From CAZVCJ01 sp964625745 (lineage in GTDB: Bacteria > Chloroflexota > Anaerolineae > VGOG01): 9,195 bases of DNA. Where the stretch lies: the NCBI GenBank assembly GCA_964625745.1, contig CAZVCJ010000158.1, positions 1 to 9,195 on the forward strand, in the 5' to 3' direction. Under the pieces are notes generated by a model. The model did no database searches and was not told where the DNA came from. It saw only the letters and a program-made list of their open reading frames with translations. Every line of letters begins with the position of its first letter. Position 1 is the first letter of the stretch. A program made the translations under genes and the position numbers. Positions 1-6,980 of the stretch are shown here, piece by piece.

Positions 1-812
1 TGGGGCTTGAGCTTCTCCTCCTCCTCCGAGACGACCGGAATGGAGGAGAGGAGCATGCGCGTATATGGATGATACGGGTTGCGGAAGAACTCGGCCGCCT
101 CAGCAACCTCGCAGATCTTGCCCAGGTACATGATGGCCACCCGCGAAGCAACGTTGCGCATCAGGCTCAGATCGTGGGTGATAAACAGATATGAGAGGTG
201 AAACTCGTTCTGCAACTGTATGAGGAGATTGATGATCTTGGCCTGGATAGACACATCCAGGGCAGAGGTCGGCTCATCGAGGATGATGAAGGACGGATCG
301 GTGGCCAACGCCCGGGCGATGGCCACCATCTGTTTCTCGCCCCCACCCACCATCTGGGGATACTTGTACATATAATCCGGCGGCAACTCTACCATCTCCA
401 GCAACTGGATGACCTGCTCCAACCGATTCTCATCCCGGCGGTGAATCTGAAGTGGCAGTTCCAGGATCTGTTTGATAGTCCGCCTCGGATTCAGAGACGA
501 GCCCGGATCCTGAAAGACGATTTGAATCTCCTTCTTGAGGGCCAATGGCCGCCCCTTGTTTCCGTCGAACAGGCTTTGCCCCCGGAAGCTGATGCTACCT
601 TCGGTGGGCCGGTACATGCCGATGGTCGTGTAAGCGACCGTACTCTTGCCCGAACCGGATTCCCCGACCAGGCCGAAGGTCTCCCCCTCTCGCACGGCAA
701 AGGAGATGCCATCTACCGCCTTGACGGTGATAGGCTCCCGTTTCAAGATGCCGCTGTGCCCGATGACAAAGTACTTTTTCAGATCGGTGAAGGTCAGAAT
801 GTCAGTGGTCAT
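1..812 (-). CDS. oppF: OppF/DppF-type ABC importer ATP-binding protein, 3' end cut by window edge
   Basis: Second ATPase of a peptide/nickel-type ABC importer, expected on the cytoplasmic face of the permease pair. The 270 visible codons run without a frame break from the ATG at 812 to the window edge. They show Walker A GESGSGKST (residues 50-58), Q-loop VFQDPGSSLNP (99-109), Walker B FIILDEPTSALD (175-186) and switch histidine THDLS (212-216), plus the family NPYHPYTRMLLSSIP segment (245-259). Relatives are usually about 320-340 residues, so roughly 50-70 residues are missing, including the Cys-containing tail common in this family. The oddity is the ABC signature: MVGGGEKQ (residues 154-161) where relatives have LSGGQ/E. 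The start has a weak, closely placed AGAGG; a GTG ten codons upstream is possible, and an in-frame TAA lies just beyond it. It follows oppD after 96 bases that hold a palindrome. Family certain, substrate unknown; the symbol is a family label. Confidence 0.93.
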   Translation of the reverse strand, partial: MTTDILTFTDLKKYFVIGHSGILKREPITVKAVDGISFAVREGETFGLVGESGSGKSTVAYTTIGMYRPTEGSISFRGQSLFDGNKGRPLALKKEIQIVFQDPGSSLNPRRTIKQILELPLQIHRRDENRLEQVIQLLEMVELPPDYMYKYPQMVGGGEKQMVAIARALATDPSFIILDEPTSALDVSIQAKIINLLIQLQNEFHLSYLFITHDLSLMRNVASRVAIMYLGKICEVAEAAEFFRNPYHPYTRMLLSSIPVVSEEEEKLKP

Positions 813-836
813 AGCCTCTATGTTCCCTTTCCCACT

Positions 837-906
837 GGACACAGATTAACGCTGATCTACGCTGATTTTTCTTTTTATCTGCGAAAATCTGCGTTAATCT
901 GCGTCC
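837..906. repeat. Imperfect palindromic element with 10-bp internal periodicity
   Basis: The left arm (837-866) and right arm (877-906) are inverted repeats matching at about 25 of 30 positions, around a T-rich 10-base loop (867-876). Each arm is built from a unit related to ATCTGCG recurring every 10 bases: three copies on the right (877, 887, 897) and degenerate copies on the left. It fills most of the space between the oppD stop and the oppF start, so in mRNA it would form a long hairpin inside the operon. I recall similar ATCTGCG-rich elements between genes in environmental genomes, but that is memory and not a search. It could be a mobile palindromic repeat, or an mRNA element lowering or protecting oppF message. 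It lacks the U-run of a classical terminator on the minus strand, where the bases after the stem are not U-rich. Confidence 0.75.
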
Positions 907-908
907 CA

Positions 909-1972
909 TCATTCGCCATCCCCATAGAGGAAGCAAGCGACCTCGTGGTTTTCGCTGAGTTTATAGAAGGCGGGCTTCTCTTGCCGGCAGATATCCATCG
1001 CCTGATCACAGCGCGGATGGAAGCGACAGCCAGGTGGCGGGTTGAGGTAATCGGGGATCCGCCCTGGAATGCCGTCGGAGACGCCGCCGCCGGTCAGCCT
1101 GGGGACAGCGGCCATCAGCCCGTGGGTGTAGGGGTGCAGCGGGTTGGCAAAGAGCTCCTCGGTGGCGGCTGCCTCTACCATGTTGCCGGCGTACATGACG
1201 TAGACCCGGTCGGTCATCTCCCGCACCACTCCCAGGGTATGGGTGATGAGGACGACGGAGACGTTCTTCTCCTCCACCAACTGGTGCAGCAGCCGCAGGA
1301 TCTGATCCTGGATGGTTACATCCAGGGAGGTGCCCGGCTCGTCGGCGATGAGCAGTTCCCGGCTGGCGACCAGGGCCATGGCGATGCAAACCCGCTGCCG
1401 CATCCCGCCGCTGAGTTGGATGGGGTAACTATCCAGCATCCGTTCCGGATCGGGCATGGACACCTCTTTCAGGGGGATGATGGCTTGCTCCCGAATTTCC
1501 TTTCTGGATAGTTTCTTGCCTTCAATCGAATATTTGACCACGGCCTCCAGTTGTTGGCCGACGGTGAAGACCGGATTGAGGGCGGTCGTCGGGTCCTGAA
1601 AGATCATCGAGATGCCTTCGCTCCGCACCTGCCGCAGTTCCTCCCCTCCCATCTTGAGGACATCCTGTCCCTTGAAGTAGATTTCGCCGCCTGGGATCCG
1701 AGCCGGGGGCATGGGCAAGATGCGCAGGATGGACTTCATCGTCGTCGTCTTGCCACAACCCGTCTCGCCAACCAGTCCGACCTTCTCCCCGCTGTGCACG
1801 GTGAAGTTCACCCCATCCAGGACTTTGAGTGTGCCGCCGTAGACGTCGAAATGAACGTGCANNNNNNNNNNNNNNNNNNNNNNNNNNNNNNNNNNNNNNN
1901 NNNNNNNNNNNNNNNNNNNNNNNNNNNNNNNNNNNNNNNNNNNNNNNNNNNNNNNNNNNNNGAAGTGCTCAT
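909..1972 (-). CDS. oppD: OppD/DppD-type ABC importer ATP-binding protein, N-terminal codons lost in an assembly gap
   Basis: First ATPase of the peptide/nickel-type importer. Reading frame 909-1861 gives about 316 residues beginning HVHFDVYGG, then Walker A GETGCGKTT, Q-loop IFQDP, signature LSGGMRQRV, Walker B LLIADEPGTSLDVT and switch histidine in ITHTLG. Relatives have DEPTTALD and THD, so both segments are slightly off. The C-terminal extension has the family cysteine pattern GCRFHPRC, then C in AMDIC, then AC; in some DppD/OppF relatives such cysteines hold an iron-sulfur cluster. I place the start at the ATG at 1972, beyond the Ns: AGGAGG sits 6 bases before it, 1 base separates it from the oppC stop, and it reads MST before the gap. 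With exactly 100 Ns the two parts are out of frame, so the gap length must be arbitrary. A GTG at 1811 is in frame but internal to the conserved fold. Probably an intact gene; symbol is a family label. Confidence 0.9.
1862..1961. other. Run of 100 Ns: assembly gap inside the oppD 5' end
   Basis: Exactly 100 undetermined bases, the usual placeholder for a gap of unknown size. The flanks belong to the same gene: ATG with a ribosome site on the high-coordinate side and the conserved HVHFDVYGG start of the ATPase fold on the low side. Frame restoration needs a true length of 2 modulo 3, and the usual N-terminal length of the family suggests only about 17-30 missing bases. Confidence 0.95.
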
Positions 1973-1973
1973 C

Positions 1974-2867
1974 TCAGACCTCCTCGGCGGCAAGCATATC
2001 ACGCAGGCCATCACCCAACAGGTTGAAGCCCAGAACGACGACCACGATAGCCAGGGCGGGAAAGACTGCAATCCACCACTGCTCTGGCAGGTAGTTCCGT
2101 CCACCGGCGACCATGGTCCCCAGGCCAGGCTTCGGTGGTTGCACGCCGAGTCCCACGAAACTGAGCGAGGCACCCAGAAGAATGACCCATGCCATATCGA
2201 GGCTCATCTTGGTAAAGATGGGCGAGATGCAATTAGGTAGGATCTCCTTGAAGATGATGTGGAACTTACTAGCTCCGAGCACCTCGGCGGAATTGACGAA
2301 GAATTCGTTCCGCAGAGTGGAAGCGAGTCCGTAGACCAGCCGGGTATACCACGGCCACCACATCAAGGAGACGGCTATCATGGCGTTGAACAGGTTGGGG
2401 GTGAGAACAGAGCAGATAGCAAGGGCCAGGACCAGAGGCGGCACGGCCAGGAAAATGTCGGTAATGCGCATGATCACAGTCTCAATCCAGGTTCCTTGAT
2501 TGTAGCCGGCAACCAGTCCCAACGTCACTCCCGGGGGGACGACGAGGCTGAGAACGACCACTCCCATCGTTAGCGAGAAGCGAAAACCGAAGAAAATCCG
2601 GCTCAAAATGTCGCGGCCCATCACATCAGTGCCGAACAGATAGCGCCGACAGGGAGGGAGGCTGGCATTGGCAAAGTCAACGAACTTACCGGCGTGCTTG
2701 GGGTACGGGGCGACCAGCGGAGCGAAAACGGCCAGGAAGACGACGAGGAGGACGGTGCACAACCCGACGATAGACATCGGATTGCGTGAGAACTTGTACC
2801 AACTGCGGCCAAGATTCTCCATTATCTTGCTCTTTGGCAGAGCTAGACTCTTTGCCTGCACTGTCAT
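1974..2867 (-). CDS. oppC: DppC/OppC-type ABC importer permease
   Basis: Inner-membrane permease, 297 residues, a normal length for the DppC/OppC family. The N-terminal region has the family RNPMSIVGLCTVLLVVFLAVF first membrane segment, seen around residues 29-48, and the FGTDVMGRDILSRI motif (78-91) that opens the core. Further hydrophobic segments lie near residues 96-121, 136-155, 163-180, 225-242 and 265-285. The cytoplasmic EAA-type coupling loop that docks on the ATPases is EVLGASKFHIIFKEILPN (195-212). I start at the ATG at 2867 because AGAGGTG sits 6 bases upstream and the alignment with the family begins there. A longer in-frame reading to 2960 is Ser-rich and overlaps oppB, so it is rejected. 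One base separates the start from the oppB stop, so the two permeases are probably co-translated. The stop at 1974 is followed at once by the oppD start. Confidence 0.95.
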   Translation of the reverse strand: MTVQAKSLALPKSKIMENLGRSWYKFSRNPMSIVGLCTVLLVVFLAVFAPLVAPYPKHAGKFVDFANASLPPCRRYLFGTDVMGRDILSRIFFGFRFSLTMGVVVLSLVVPPGVTLGLVAGYNQGTWIETVIMRITDIFLAVPPLVLALAICSVLTPNLFNAMIAVSLMWWPWYTRLVYGLASTLRNEFFVNSAEVLGASKFHIIFKEILPNCISPIFTKMSLDMAWVILLGASLSFVGLGVQPPKPGLGTMVAGGRNYLPEQWWIAVFPALAIVVVVLGFNLLGDGLRDMLAAEEV

Positions 2868-2868
2868 G

Positions 2869-3897
2869 TTATTCACCTCTTTGGGGAGCCAATCGGATTC
2901 TGGGGTCGAGCAGACCGACGACGATGTCCACCACGATGTTGACGACGATGAAGACAACACCCATGGTCAAGACGACCCCAGCGATGGCGTTCAAGTCCTT
3001 GCGCAACATGGTGTTGATGCCATAGCGGGAACTCCCAGGCCAGTTAAAGATGACCTCAACCAGGAAGGCGTTGGCCATCGTACCGGCAAAGTCAAGACCC
3101 AGGATTGAGATAGTGGGGATCAGGGAAGGTTTGAGTAAGAACTTTCTCATGATCACCCCCTCCGGGATGCCGAGGGAGCGTGCGGACGCGATGTAGTCCT
3201 TGGTCAGATTGTCGGACATGGTCGAGCGGGTGATGCGGGATTCCTGAGCCAGCCCCCCCATGGCCAGGGCGATTCCAGGCAGGATAAGGTGCCACAGGGC
3301 GTCGAAGAAGGCGGTCAGATTGCCGCTCAGCAGGGAATCTACGGTGATGAGGCCGGTGATGGTTGGCGGGGGCGAGACCCCAGGACTGAGCCTGCCCATC
3401 GTCGGCATCCAGTTCAGGGCCATGCCAAACAGAAGGAGAAAGAAGATGGCAAAGATGAAAGAGGGGGTCACCACTCCGAGGTAGGAAACGATGCGAAGAA
3501 GGTTATCAATCCACTTGTCCTTATGCCGGGCAGAGAGTATCCCGATAAAGATGCCCCCTCCTGCCATGATGAAGCCGGCAAAGAGAGTCAATTCCAGCGT
3601 CGCCGGGAAAAACTCCTTCATGTCGTCGGCCACCGGGCGCCGCGTCACCAGGGACATGCCCAGGTCGCCATGCAGGGCATCGCGCAGCCAGTAATAGTAC
3701 TGGACGTGAAGCGGTTCATCGAGGTGCATCTGTCGGCTCAGCTCGTCAATCACATACTGGGGTGCCCTGGGGCCCACGGCCATCCGCGCCGGATTGCCCG
3801 GCATGATCCGAGAGATGATGAAGATCACGATAGAGAGACCGAGTAAGACAAAAATAGAGTGGACGACACGACGAGCAATGAAGGTGATGAACCTCAT
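2869..3897 (-). CDS. oppB: DppB/OppB-type ABC importer permease
   Basis: Inner-membrane permease, 342 residues, typical of the DppB/OppB family. It opens with the usual short cytoplasmic stretch and membrane helix (residues 5-32), followed by the external loop with PGNPARMAVGP (33-43) and LHGDLGMSLVTRRPV (75-89). More membrane segments lie near 100-122, 135-160, 200-216, 262-282 and 303-330. The EAA-type ATPase-coupling loop is ASARSLGIPEGVIMRKFLLKP (within 237-257). The family's closing motifs are present: VEVIFNWPG (280-288) and LLDPRIRL (329-336). The ATG at 3897 is preceded by AGGAGG four bases upstream. It stands 87 bases after the binding-protein gene, with a strong hairpin between them, and is followed one base later by oppC. 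It forms the permease heterodimer with the oppC product. Symbol is a family label; substrate unknown. Confidence 0.95.
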   Translation of the reverse strand: MRFITFIARRVVHSIFVLLGLSIVIFIISRIMPGNPARMAVGPRAPQYVIDELSRQMHLDEPLHVQYYYWLRDALHGDLGMSLVTRRPVADDMKEFFPATLELTLFAGFIMAGGGIFIGILSARHKDKWIDNLLRIVSYLGVVTPSFIFAIFFLLLFGMALNWMPTMGRLSPGVSPPPTITGLITVDSLLSGNLTAFFDALWHLILPGIALAMGGLAQESRITRSTMSDNLTKDYIASARSLGIPEGVIMRKFLLKPSLIPTISILGLDFAGTMANAFLVEVIFNWPGSSRYGINTMLRKDLNAIAGVVLTMGVVFIVVNIVVDIVVGLLDPRIRLAPQRGE

Positions 3898-3922
3898 CTA
3901 ACCTCCTCGATAAGAAATCTAG

Positions 3923-3965
3923 CCGAAGCCCCTGAGGAGACTCCATCGGCTCCTCAGGGGCTCGG
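3923..3965 (-). promoter_or_regulatory. Strong intercistronic hairpin between binding-protein and permease genes
   Basis: A perfect 13-bp inverted repeat (3927-3939 and 3950-3962, core GCCCCTGAGGAG) encloses a 10-base loop. With a one-base bulge at 3926 the stem gains three more G-C pairs (3963-3965 with 3923-3925). The minus-strand transcript after the stem is not a clean U-run, so a full intrinsic terminator is unlikely. Between a solute-binding protein gene and its permease genes, such hairpins are known to act as partial terminators or 3'-end stabilisers that raise binding-protein mRNA over permease mRNA (the malE-malF spacer is the classical case). That role here is inference from position. 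Confidence 0.75.
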
Positions 3966-3984
3966 GTTTAGCATAGGGCAGCAC

Positions 3985-5652
3985 TTATGGTCCGGTGACT
4001 CCGATCCTGGCCGCGAACATGTTGAGGCCCATCAGCGGGATGACCTCCCCCCGAGCGGCGGGGAAGTCCACGTAGGCTGACTGGTAGGCATGTTTTTGAA
4101 TCTGGTCGTACAGGAAGAGGCTTGGGCAGAGATCCATGATGTAATCCTGCAACGCGTAGTACTTGGCGTACCTCTCCTTCTGGTCCACGGTGGACAGGGA
4201 ATCGTCGATCATCGCGTCCAACTCATCGTCCAACAGCCACTCGTTCTGCGACCAGGTGGGGGCAGCGTCGGAATGGTAGCGCACCTTCAGCAGGGAGCCC
4301 GCTTCGGGGAAGTCGGTCGAGACGTAGATGGTCACGATGTGAGGACTCGTCTCTATGTCGGCTGTCTCCTCGACCACAGCCGTCCACGGCGTGCCGACGA
4401 CCTCGACATCTATGCCGATGTCGGCCATGTTGGCCTGGAAGAGAAGGGCCCACTTTTCCTCGGCAGGTACGTCGGTGATCCAGTGAACTTCCACCGGGTA
4501 CTGATCGAGTTGATCGGCGTACTGGGACTGGGCCAACTCCTCACGCGCTTTGTCCAGATCGCGGTGGAAGACAAAGACGTCTGGATTGTGGCCAGCACAG
4601 AGCGCCGGGACCGGCCCCTGCGACTGCTGCGTCCCAGGCCACTCCAGGGCCACGGCGGCGTCGTAGTCGAAGGCCCAGGCCATGGCCCGTCGGAAGTGGA
4701 TGTCGTCCGTGGGCGCCTTCTTGGTGTGGACCATGTAGTAGAACTCGGTGAGGCTCGGGAAGGCGGCCACGTCAACCCCTTCTATCTTGCCGAGCGCCTC
4801 CAGTGCCTCAACGGGCTGCCACTGGTCGGAGATCTCCAGCTCCTTTCTCGACATCAGCGTCCGAATGGTGGCTGGCTCAGTGGTGGCGATGAATTTCGCC
4901 TCGTCGGGCGCGTTCGGGTGGAACGTTCCGAACCAGCCGTCGTACTTCTCCATCAGGAGATACTCTTCCAGGGGGAACTCCTTCACCTTGTAGGGCCCAG
5001 AGCCGGCATCGTGGGTCAGCAGCCACTCCTTGCCGTAGTCGCCGTTGTCGCCGTAAGGTCCCGGAGTGACGACGTTAGCCATCACTTGCTCCTCGTCGGC
5101 AATGTACAGGCGAACCAGGCTGATGAGGAAGATGCCACTCGGTTTGGCCAGCTTGAACTGGACGGTGTAGTCGTCGAGGGCGGTGGCGCTTTCGACAGTA
5201 CCCAGGAACACGTAGGCGTATCCCTCGCCGATCTCCAGCATCCGGTTCATGCTGAAGGCGACGTCACTGGCCGTCAGCTCGCTCCCATTGTGGAACTTGA
5301 TCCCCTTCTTGAGATGGAAGGTCCAGGTGAGACCGTCAGCGGAGGTCTCCCAGCTCTCCGCCACATTGGGAACGACCCCGCCTTCGGTGGTGGGGAAGAC
5401 GAGGGTGTCGTACAGGTTACACAGAGAGGACGAACTGGAGAAGTCAGACCCCACCGCAGGGTCTATGTAGGTGGGCCAGGAAAAGGTGATCCTGAGGATC
5501 GTCTTCTCAGGGGGCGGTGGTGGGGTAGGGGTGGCCTCAGCCGCCGGCCGCGGGGTGGGCGTCGGCGTCGCTGCTGGACCCGCACACGACGCCACCAAGC
5601 CAACGAGCAGGGCCAATACCATCATTGCACTCAGAACACGTAAGGTTCTCAT
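3985..5652 (-). CDS. Family 5 extracellular substrate-binding lipoprotein of the ABC importer
   Basis: Lipid-anchored binding protein (SBP_bac_5, peptide/nickel type), 555 residues, normal for the family. It captures substrate outside the membrane and delivers it to the permeases encoded next. Residues 1-23 are a lipoprotein signal: basic MRTLR, hydrophobic core, lipobox VASC with the lipidated cysteine at 23. Residues 24-50 are a Pro/Thr/Ala-rich linker (TPTPTPRP, TPTPPPPPEK), a style frequent in Chloroflexota lipoproteins. The mature domain carries family features: PNVAESWETSADGLTWTFHLKKG, FHNGSELTASDVAFSMNRM, GPYKVKEF and FRRAMAWAFDYDAA. I choose the ATG at 5652 because the signal peptide starts there and AGGAGG/AGAGG lie just upstream. 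The frame is open to 5736, but that would add 28 residues ahead of the signal. The ligand cannot be predicted; peptides, sugars or opines are all possible. Confidence 0.93.
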   Translation of the reverse strand: MRTLRVLSAMMVLALLVGLVASCAGPAATPTPTPRPAAEATPTPPPPPEKTILRITFSWPTYIDPAVGSDFSSSSSLCNLYDTLVFPTTEGGVVPNVAESWETSADGLTWTFHLKKGIKFHNGSELTASDVAFSMNRMLEIGEGYAYVFLGTVESATALDDYTVQFKLAKPSGIFLISLVRLYIADEEQVMANVVTPGPYGDNGDYGKEWLLTHDAGSGPYKVKEFPLEEYLLMEKYDGWFGTFHPNAPDEAKFIATTEPATIRTLMSRKELEISDQWQPVEALEALGKIEGVDVAAFPSLTEFYYMVHTKKAPTDDIHFRRAMAWAFDYDAAVALEWPGTQQSQGPVPALCAGHNPDVFVFHRDLDKAREELAQSQYADQLDQYPVEVHWITDVPAEEKWALLFQANMADIGIDVEVVGTPWTAVVEETADIETSPHIVTIYVSTDFPEAGSLLKVRYHSDAAPTWSQNEWLLDDELDAMIDDSLSTVDQKERYAKYYALQDYIMDLCPSLFLYDQIQKHAYQSAYVDFPAARGEVIPLMGLNMFAARIGVTGP

Positions 5653-5759
5653 TTTTCCTCTTTCCTCCTTCTGAAATGGTTGGACAAACTTGGGTGAGTA
5701 TAGGATAGGGTAAGTAAGTGTATCTCGCGCCATCACCTCCTTTCTTTCTGACGAGTAAC
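5653..5759 (-). promoter_or_regulatory. Leader between regulator and transporter, with two ribosome-binding sequences
   Basis: This 107-base spacer precedes the binding-protein gene. It carries AAGGAGGTGATG (ATG at 5731-5733), a perfect anti-16S match but placed too close to that ATG for good initiation, and a second AGAAGGAGGAAAGAGG just before the preferred start at 5652. TATACT (minus strand, about 5697-5702) could be a -10 box, but I find no convincing -35 17 bases upstream. The transporter may be read through from the regulator promoter, may have its own weak promoter, or both. No strong terminator is seen here. Confidence 0.4.
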
Positions 5760-6317
5760 CTACCCCCCAAGCTCAGCCTTTGAGATGGGGGGCGACGCTA
5801 CCCATACGACGATGCATTCTTCGTCTCCCTCGTTTCGCCAGGAATGAGGCTGGTGTGTCTCATAGTGAATACTGTCCCCGGACCTCAATACAAACACCTC
5901 TTCGCCCACAGTGACCGTCAATTGGCCTTTGAGAACAAAGCCGCACATCTCTCCTGGATGAGTGGGAGGATGCTCTCTTGATGCACCCGGCTGACACACC
6001 AGGCGATACGGTTGTATCTTCGCGCCCGGCAGATCCGCTGACATAAGCTCTACAACGGCATCGGCTGTGCCCTTGAGCCTTCTGCCCTGGTTCGATCTGA
6101 TGGGACTGGGAGAGGTCATATCGTCCTCAAAGAAATAGGCCACTTCCACATCCAGCGCCCTGGCAATGGCTGCCAGTCTGGGTAAGGAGGGCATGGCCAC
6201 GCCTCGTTCGATCTGAGACAAATAGCTGGCCGACAAACCGGCTTGCTGGCCCAACTGGACCAGGGTAAGTCCTTGCTCATTACGCAAGGCTTTGAGGCGT
6301 TCTCCGAGATCCTGCAC
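5760..6317 (-). CDS. XRE-family regulator with C-terminal cupin domain (first, promoter-distal copy)
   Basis: Predicted DNA-binding regulator, 185 residues. Residues 4-63 form an XRE helix-turn-helix (LGERLKALRNEQGLTLVQLG, then GLSASYLSQIERG as the recognition part, then PSLPRLAAIARALDV). Residues about 95-178 form a cupin barrel, with HPPTHPGEMCGFVLKGQLTV (117-136) and GDSIHYETHQPHSW (147-160) as its two motifs; the several His and Glu could bind a metal or a small ligand. The start is the GTG at 6317: AGGAG stands five bases before it and an in-frame TGA four codons upstream excludes a longer protein. It follows the second regulator by 64 bases and precedes the transporter by 107, so it probably controls the transporter. 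In related proteins the cupin binds a metabolite and changes DNA binding. The effector is unknown. Confidence 0.9.
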   Translation of the reverse strand: MQDLGERLKALRNEQGLTLVQLGQQAGLSASYLSQIERGVAMPSLPRLAAIARALDVEVAYFFEDDMTSPSPIRSNQGRRLKGTADAVVELMSADLPGAKIQPYRLVCQPGASREHPPTHPGEMCGFVLKGQLTVTVGEEVFVLRSGDSIHYETHQPHSWRNEGDEECIVVWVASPPISKAELGG

Positions 6318-6381
6318 AACTTCTCCTCATCGTGTTGATTGGCAGCCCACAAATCTCAGGAGTTTGCGATTCCCTCCATCG

Positions 6382-6945
6382 CTAGAAAACAGGTGGAGTA
6401 ATCACACAAAAGGCCATCATCGGGCTGTCGCCCGGGTTCTCCATACGGTGCCTTACTGTGGATTTGAAATGTATGCTATCGCCCGGTTTCAGATAATAGA
6501 TCGCATTGCCAATCCGCAGGCGTAGGGTCCCCTGCAGCACGTAGGTAAACTCTTCACCAAGATGAGAGCGGAATTCGTCAGATGGCAAGGTCCCATCCAC
6601 GGGGTCCATCTGTACCAGCAGAGATTCGAGCCTTCGATGGAGGGAATTGGTCGAGAGAAGGGAGTAAGCGATGGAAGAGCCTTCGAAACGAAACATCTCA
6701 CGTTCGTCGGCTCGAACGACTTTGGCGACAGAAGTCACCCTGGGGAAAAAGTAGGTCGCCTTCACACCAAGGGCCTGGGCGATGGCATAGAGCATAGTTA
6801 TGGAGGGTACGGCCTGATTTCTCTCCACCTGGGAGAGGAAGCTGGGAGTACAACCCGCTCGTTCGGCTGCTTCTTCCAGAGTGAACCGGTTATCCAGTCG
6901 TAACTGGCGGATTTTCTGTCCCATGATGCGAATTGTAGTCTCCAT
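6382..6945 (-). CDS. XRE-family regulator with C-terminal cupin domain (second, promoter-proximal copy)
   Basis: Predicted DNA-binding regulator, 187 residues, a tandem paralogue of the protein encoded next. Residues 8-67 are an XRE helix-turn-helix (MGQKIRQLRLDNRFTLEEAA, GCTPSFLSQVERNQ). By eye about 26 of 61 positions match the other copy. Residues about 105-185 are a cupin (SHLGEEFTYVLQGTLRLRIG, GDSIHFKSTVRHRMEN), with fewer histidines than its partner, so the two may sense different ligands or one may lack metal. The likely start is the ATG at 6945. It has no leader: the predicted transcription start lies on its A, and no ribosome site can precede it. A TTG at 6963 lies upstream of the -10 box and is excluded; a later ATG (residue 8) is possible but lacks a well-spaced ribosome site. 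It heads the operon and probably regulates its own promoter. Confidence 0.9.
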   Translation of the reverse strand: METTIRIMGQKIRQLRLDNRFTLEEAAERAGCTPSFLSQVERNQAVPSITMLYAIAQALGVKATYFFPRVTSVAKVVRADEREMFRFEGSSIAYSLLSTNSLHRRLESLLVQMDPVDGTLPSDEFRSHLGEEFTYVLQGTLRLRIGNAIYYLKPGDSIHFKSTVRHRMENPGDSPMMAFCVITPPVF

Positions 6946-6951
6946 ACAAAA

Positions 6952-6980
6952 ATTATACCACAACTACACTTCTCTGTCAA
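6952..6980 (-). promoter_or_regulatory. Consensus sigma-70-type promoter of the regulator-transporter cluster
   Basis: On the minus strand TTGACA (6975-6980) and TATAAT (6952-6957) are both perfect hexamers with exactly 17 bases between them, and TG one base before the -10 makes it an extended -10. The expected start point, seven bases past the -10, is the A of the ATG at 6945. The promoter fires towards the two regulators and, by read-through, the transporter. A promoter this strong suggests that repression, perhaps by the XRE proteins, sets its output. Confidence 0.85.

Noticed and set aside
839..906. Possible CRISPR-like short repeats (ATCTGCG every 10 bases)
   Set aside because: The units are 10 bases, contiguous and arranged as a palindrome with no unique spacers.
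198..1511. Long plus-strand open frame (437 codons) opposite the two ATPase genes
   Set aside because: It spans two well-conserved minus-strand ATPase genes and the spacer between them, has no recognisable domain, and is an antisense shadow of GC-rich codons.
1809..1811. GTG as start of the OppD-type ATPase
   Set aside because: The frame continues upstream with conserved residues (HVHFDVYGG), and a better ATG with AGGAGG is at 1972.
2868..2960. N-terminal extension of the OppC-type permease
   Set aside because: The added 31 residues are Ser-rich, overlap oppB, and the ATG at 2867 has a proper ribosome site.
3923..3965. Full intrinsic terminator after the binding-protein gene
   Set aside because: The stem is strong, but the minus-strand sequence after it is not a U-run and the permeases of the same importer follow directly.
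4090..5643. Long plus-strand open frame (517 codons) opposite the binding-protein gene
   Set aside because: The minus strand has a clear signal peptide, lipobox and family 5 motifs over the same bases; the plus-strand product has no family features.
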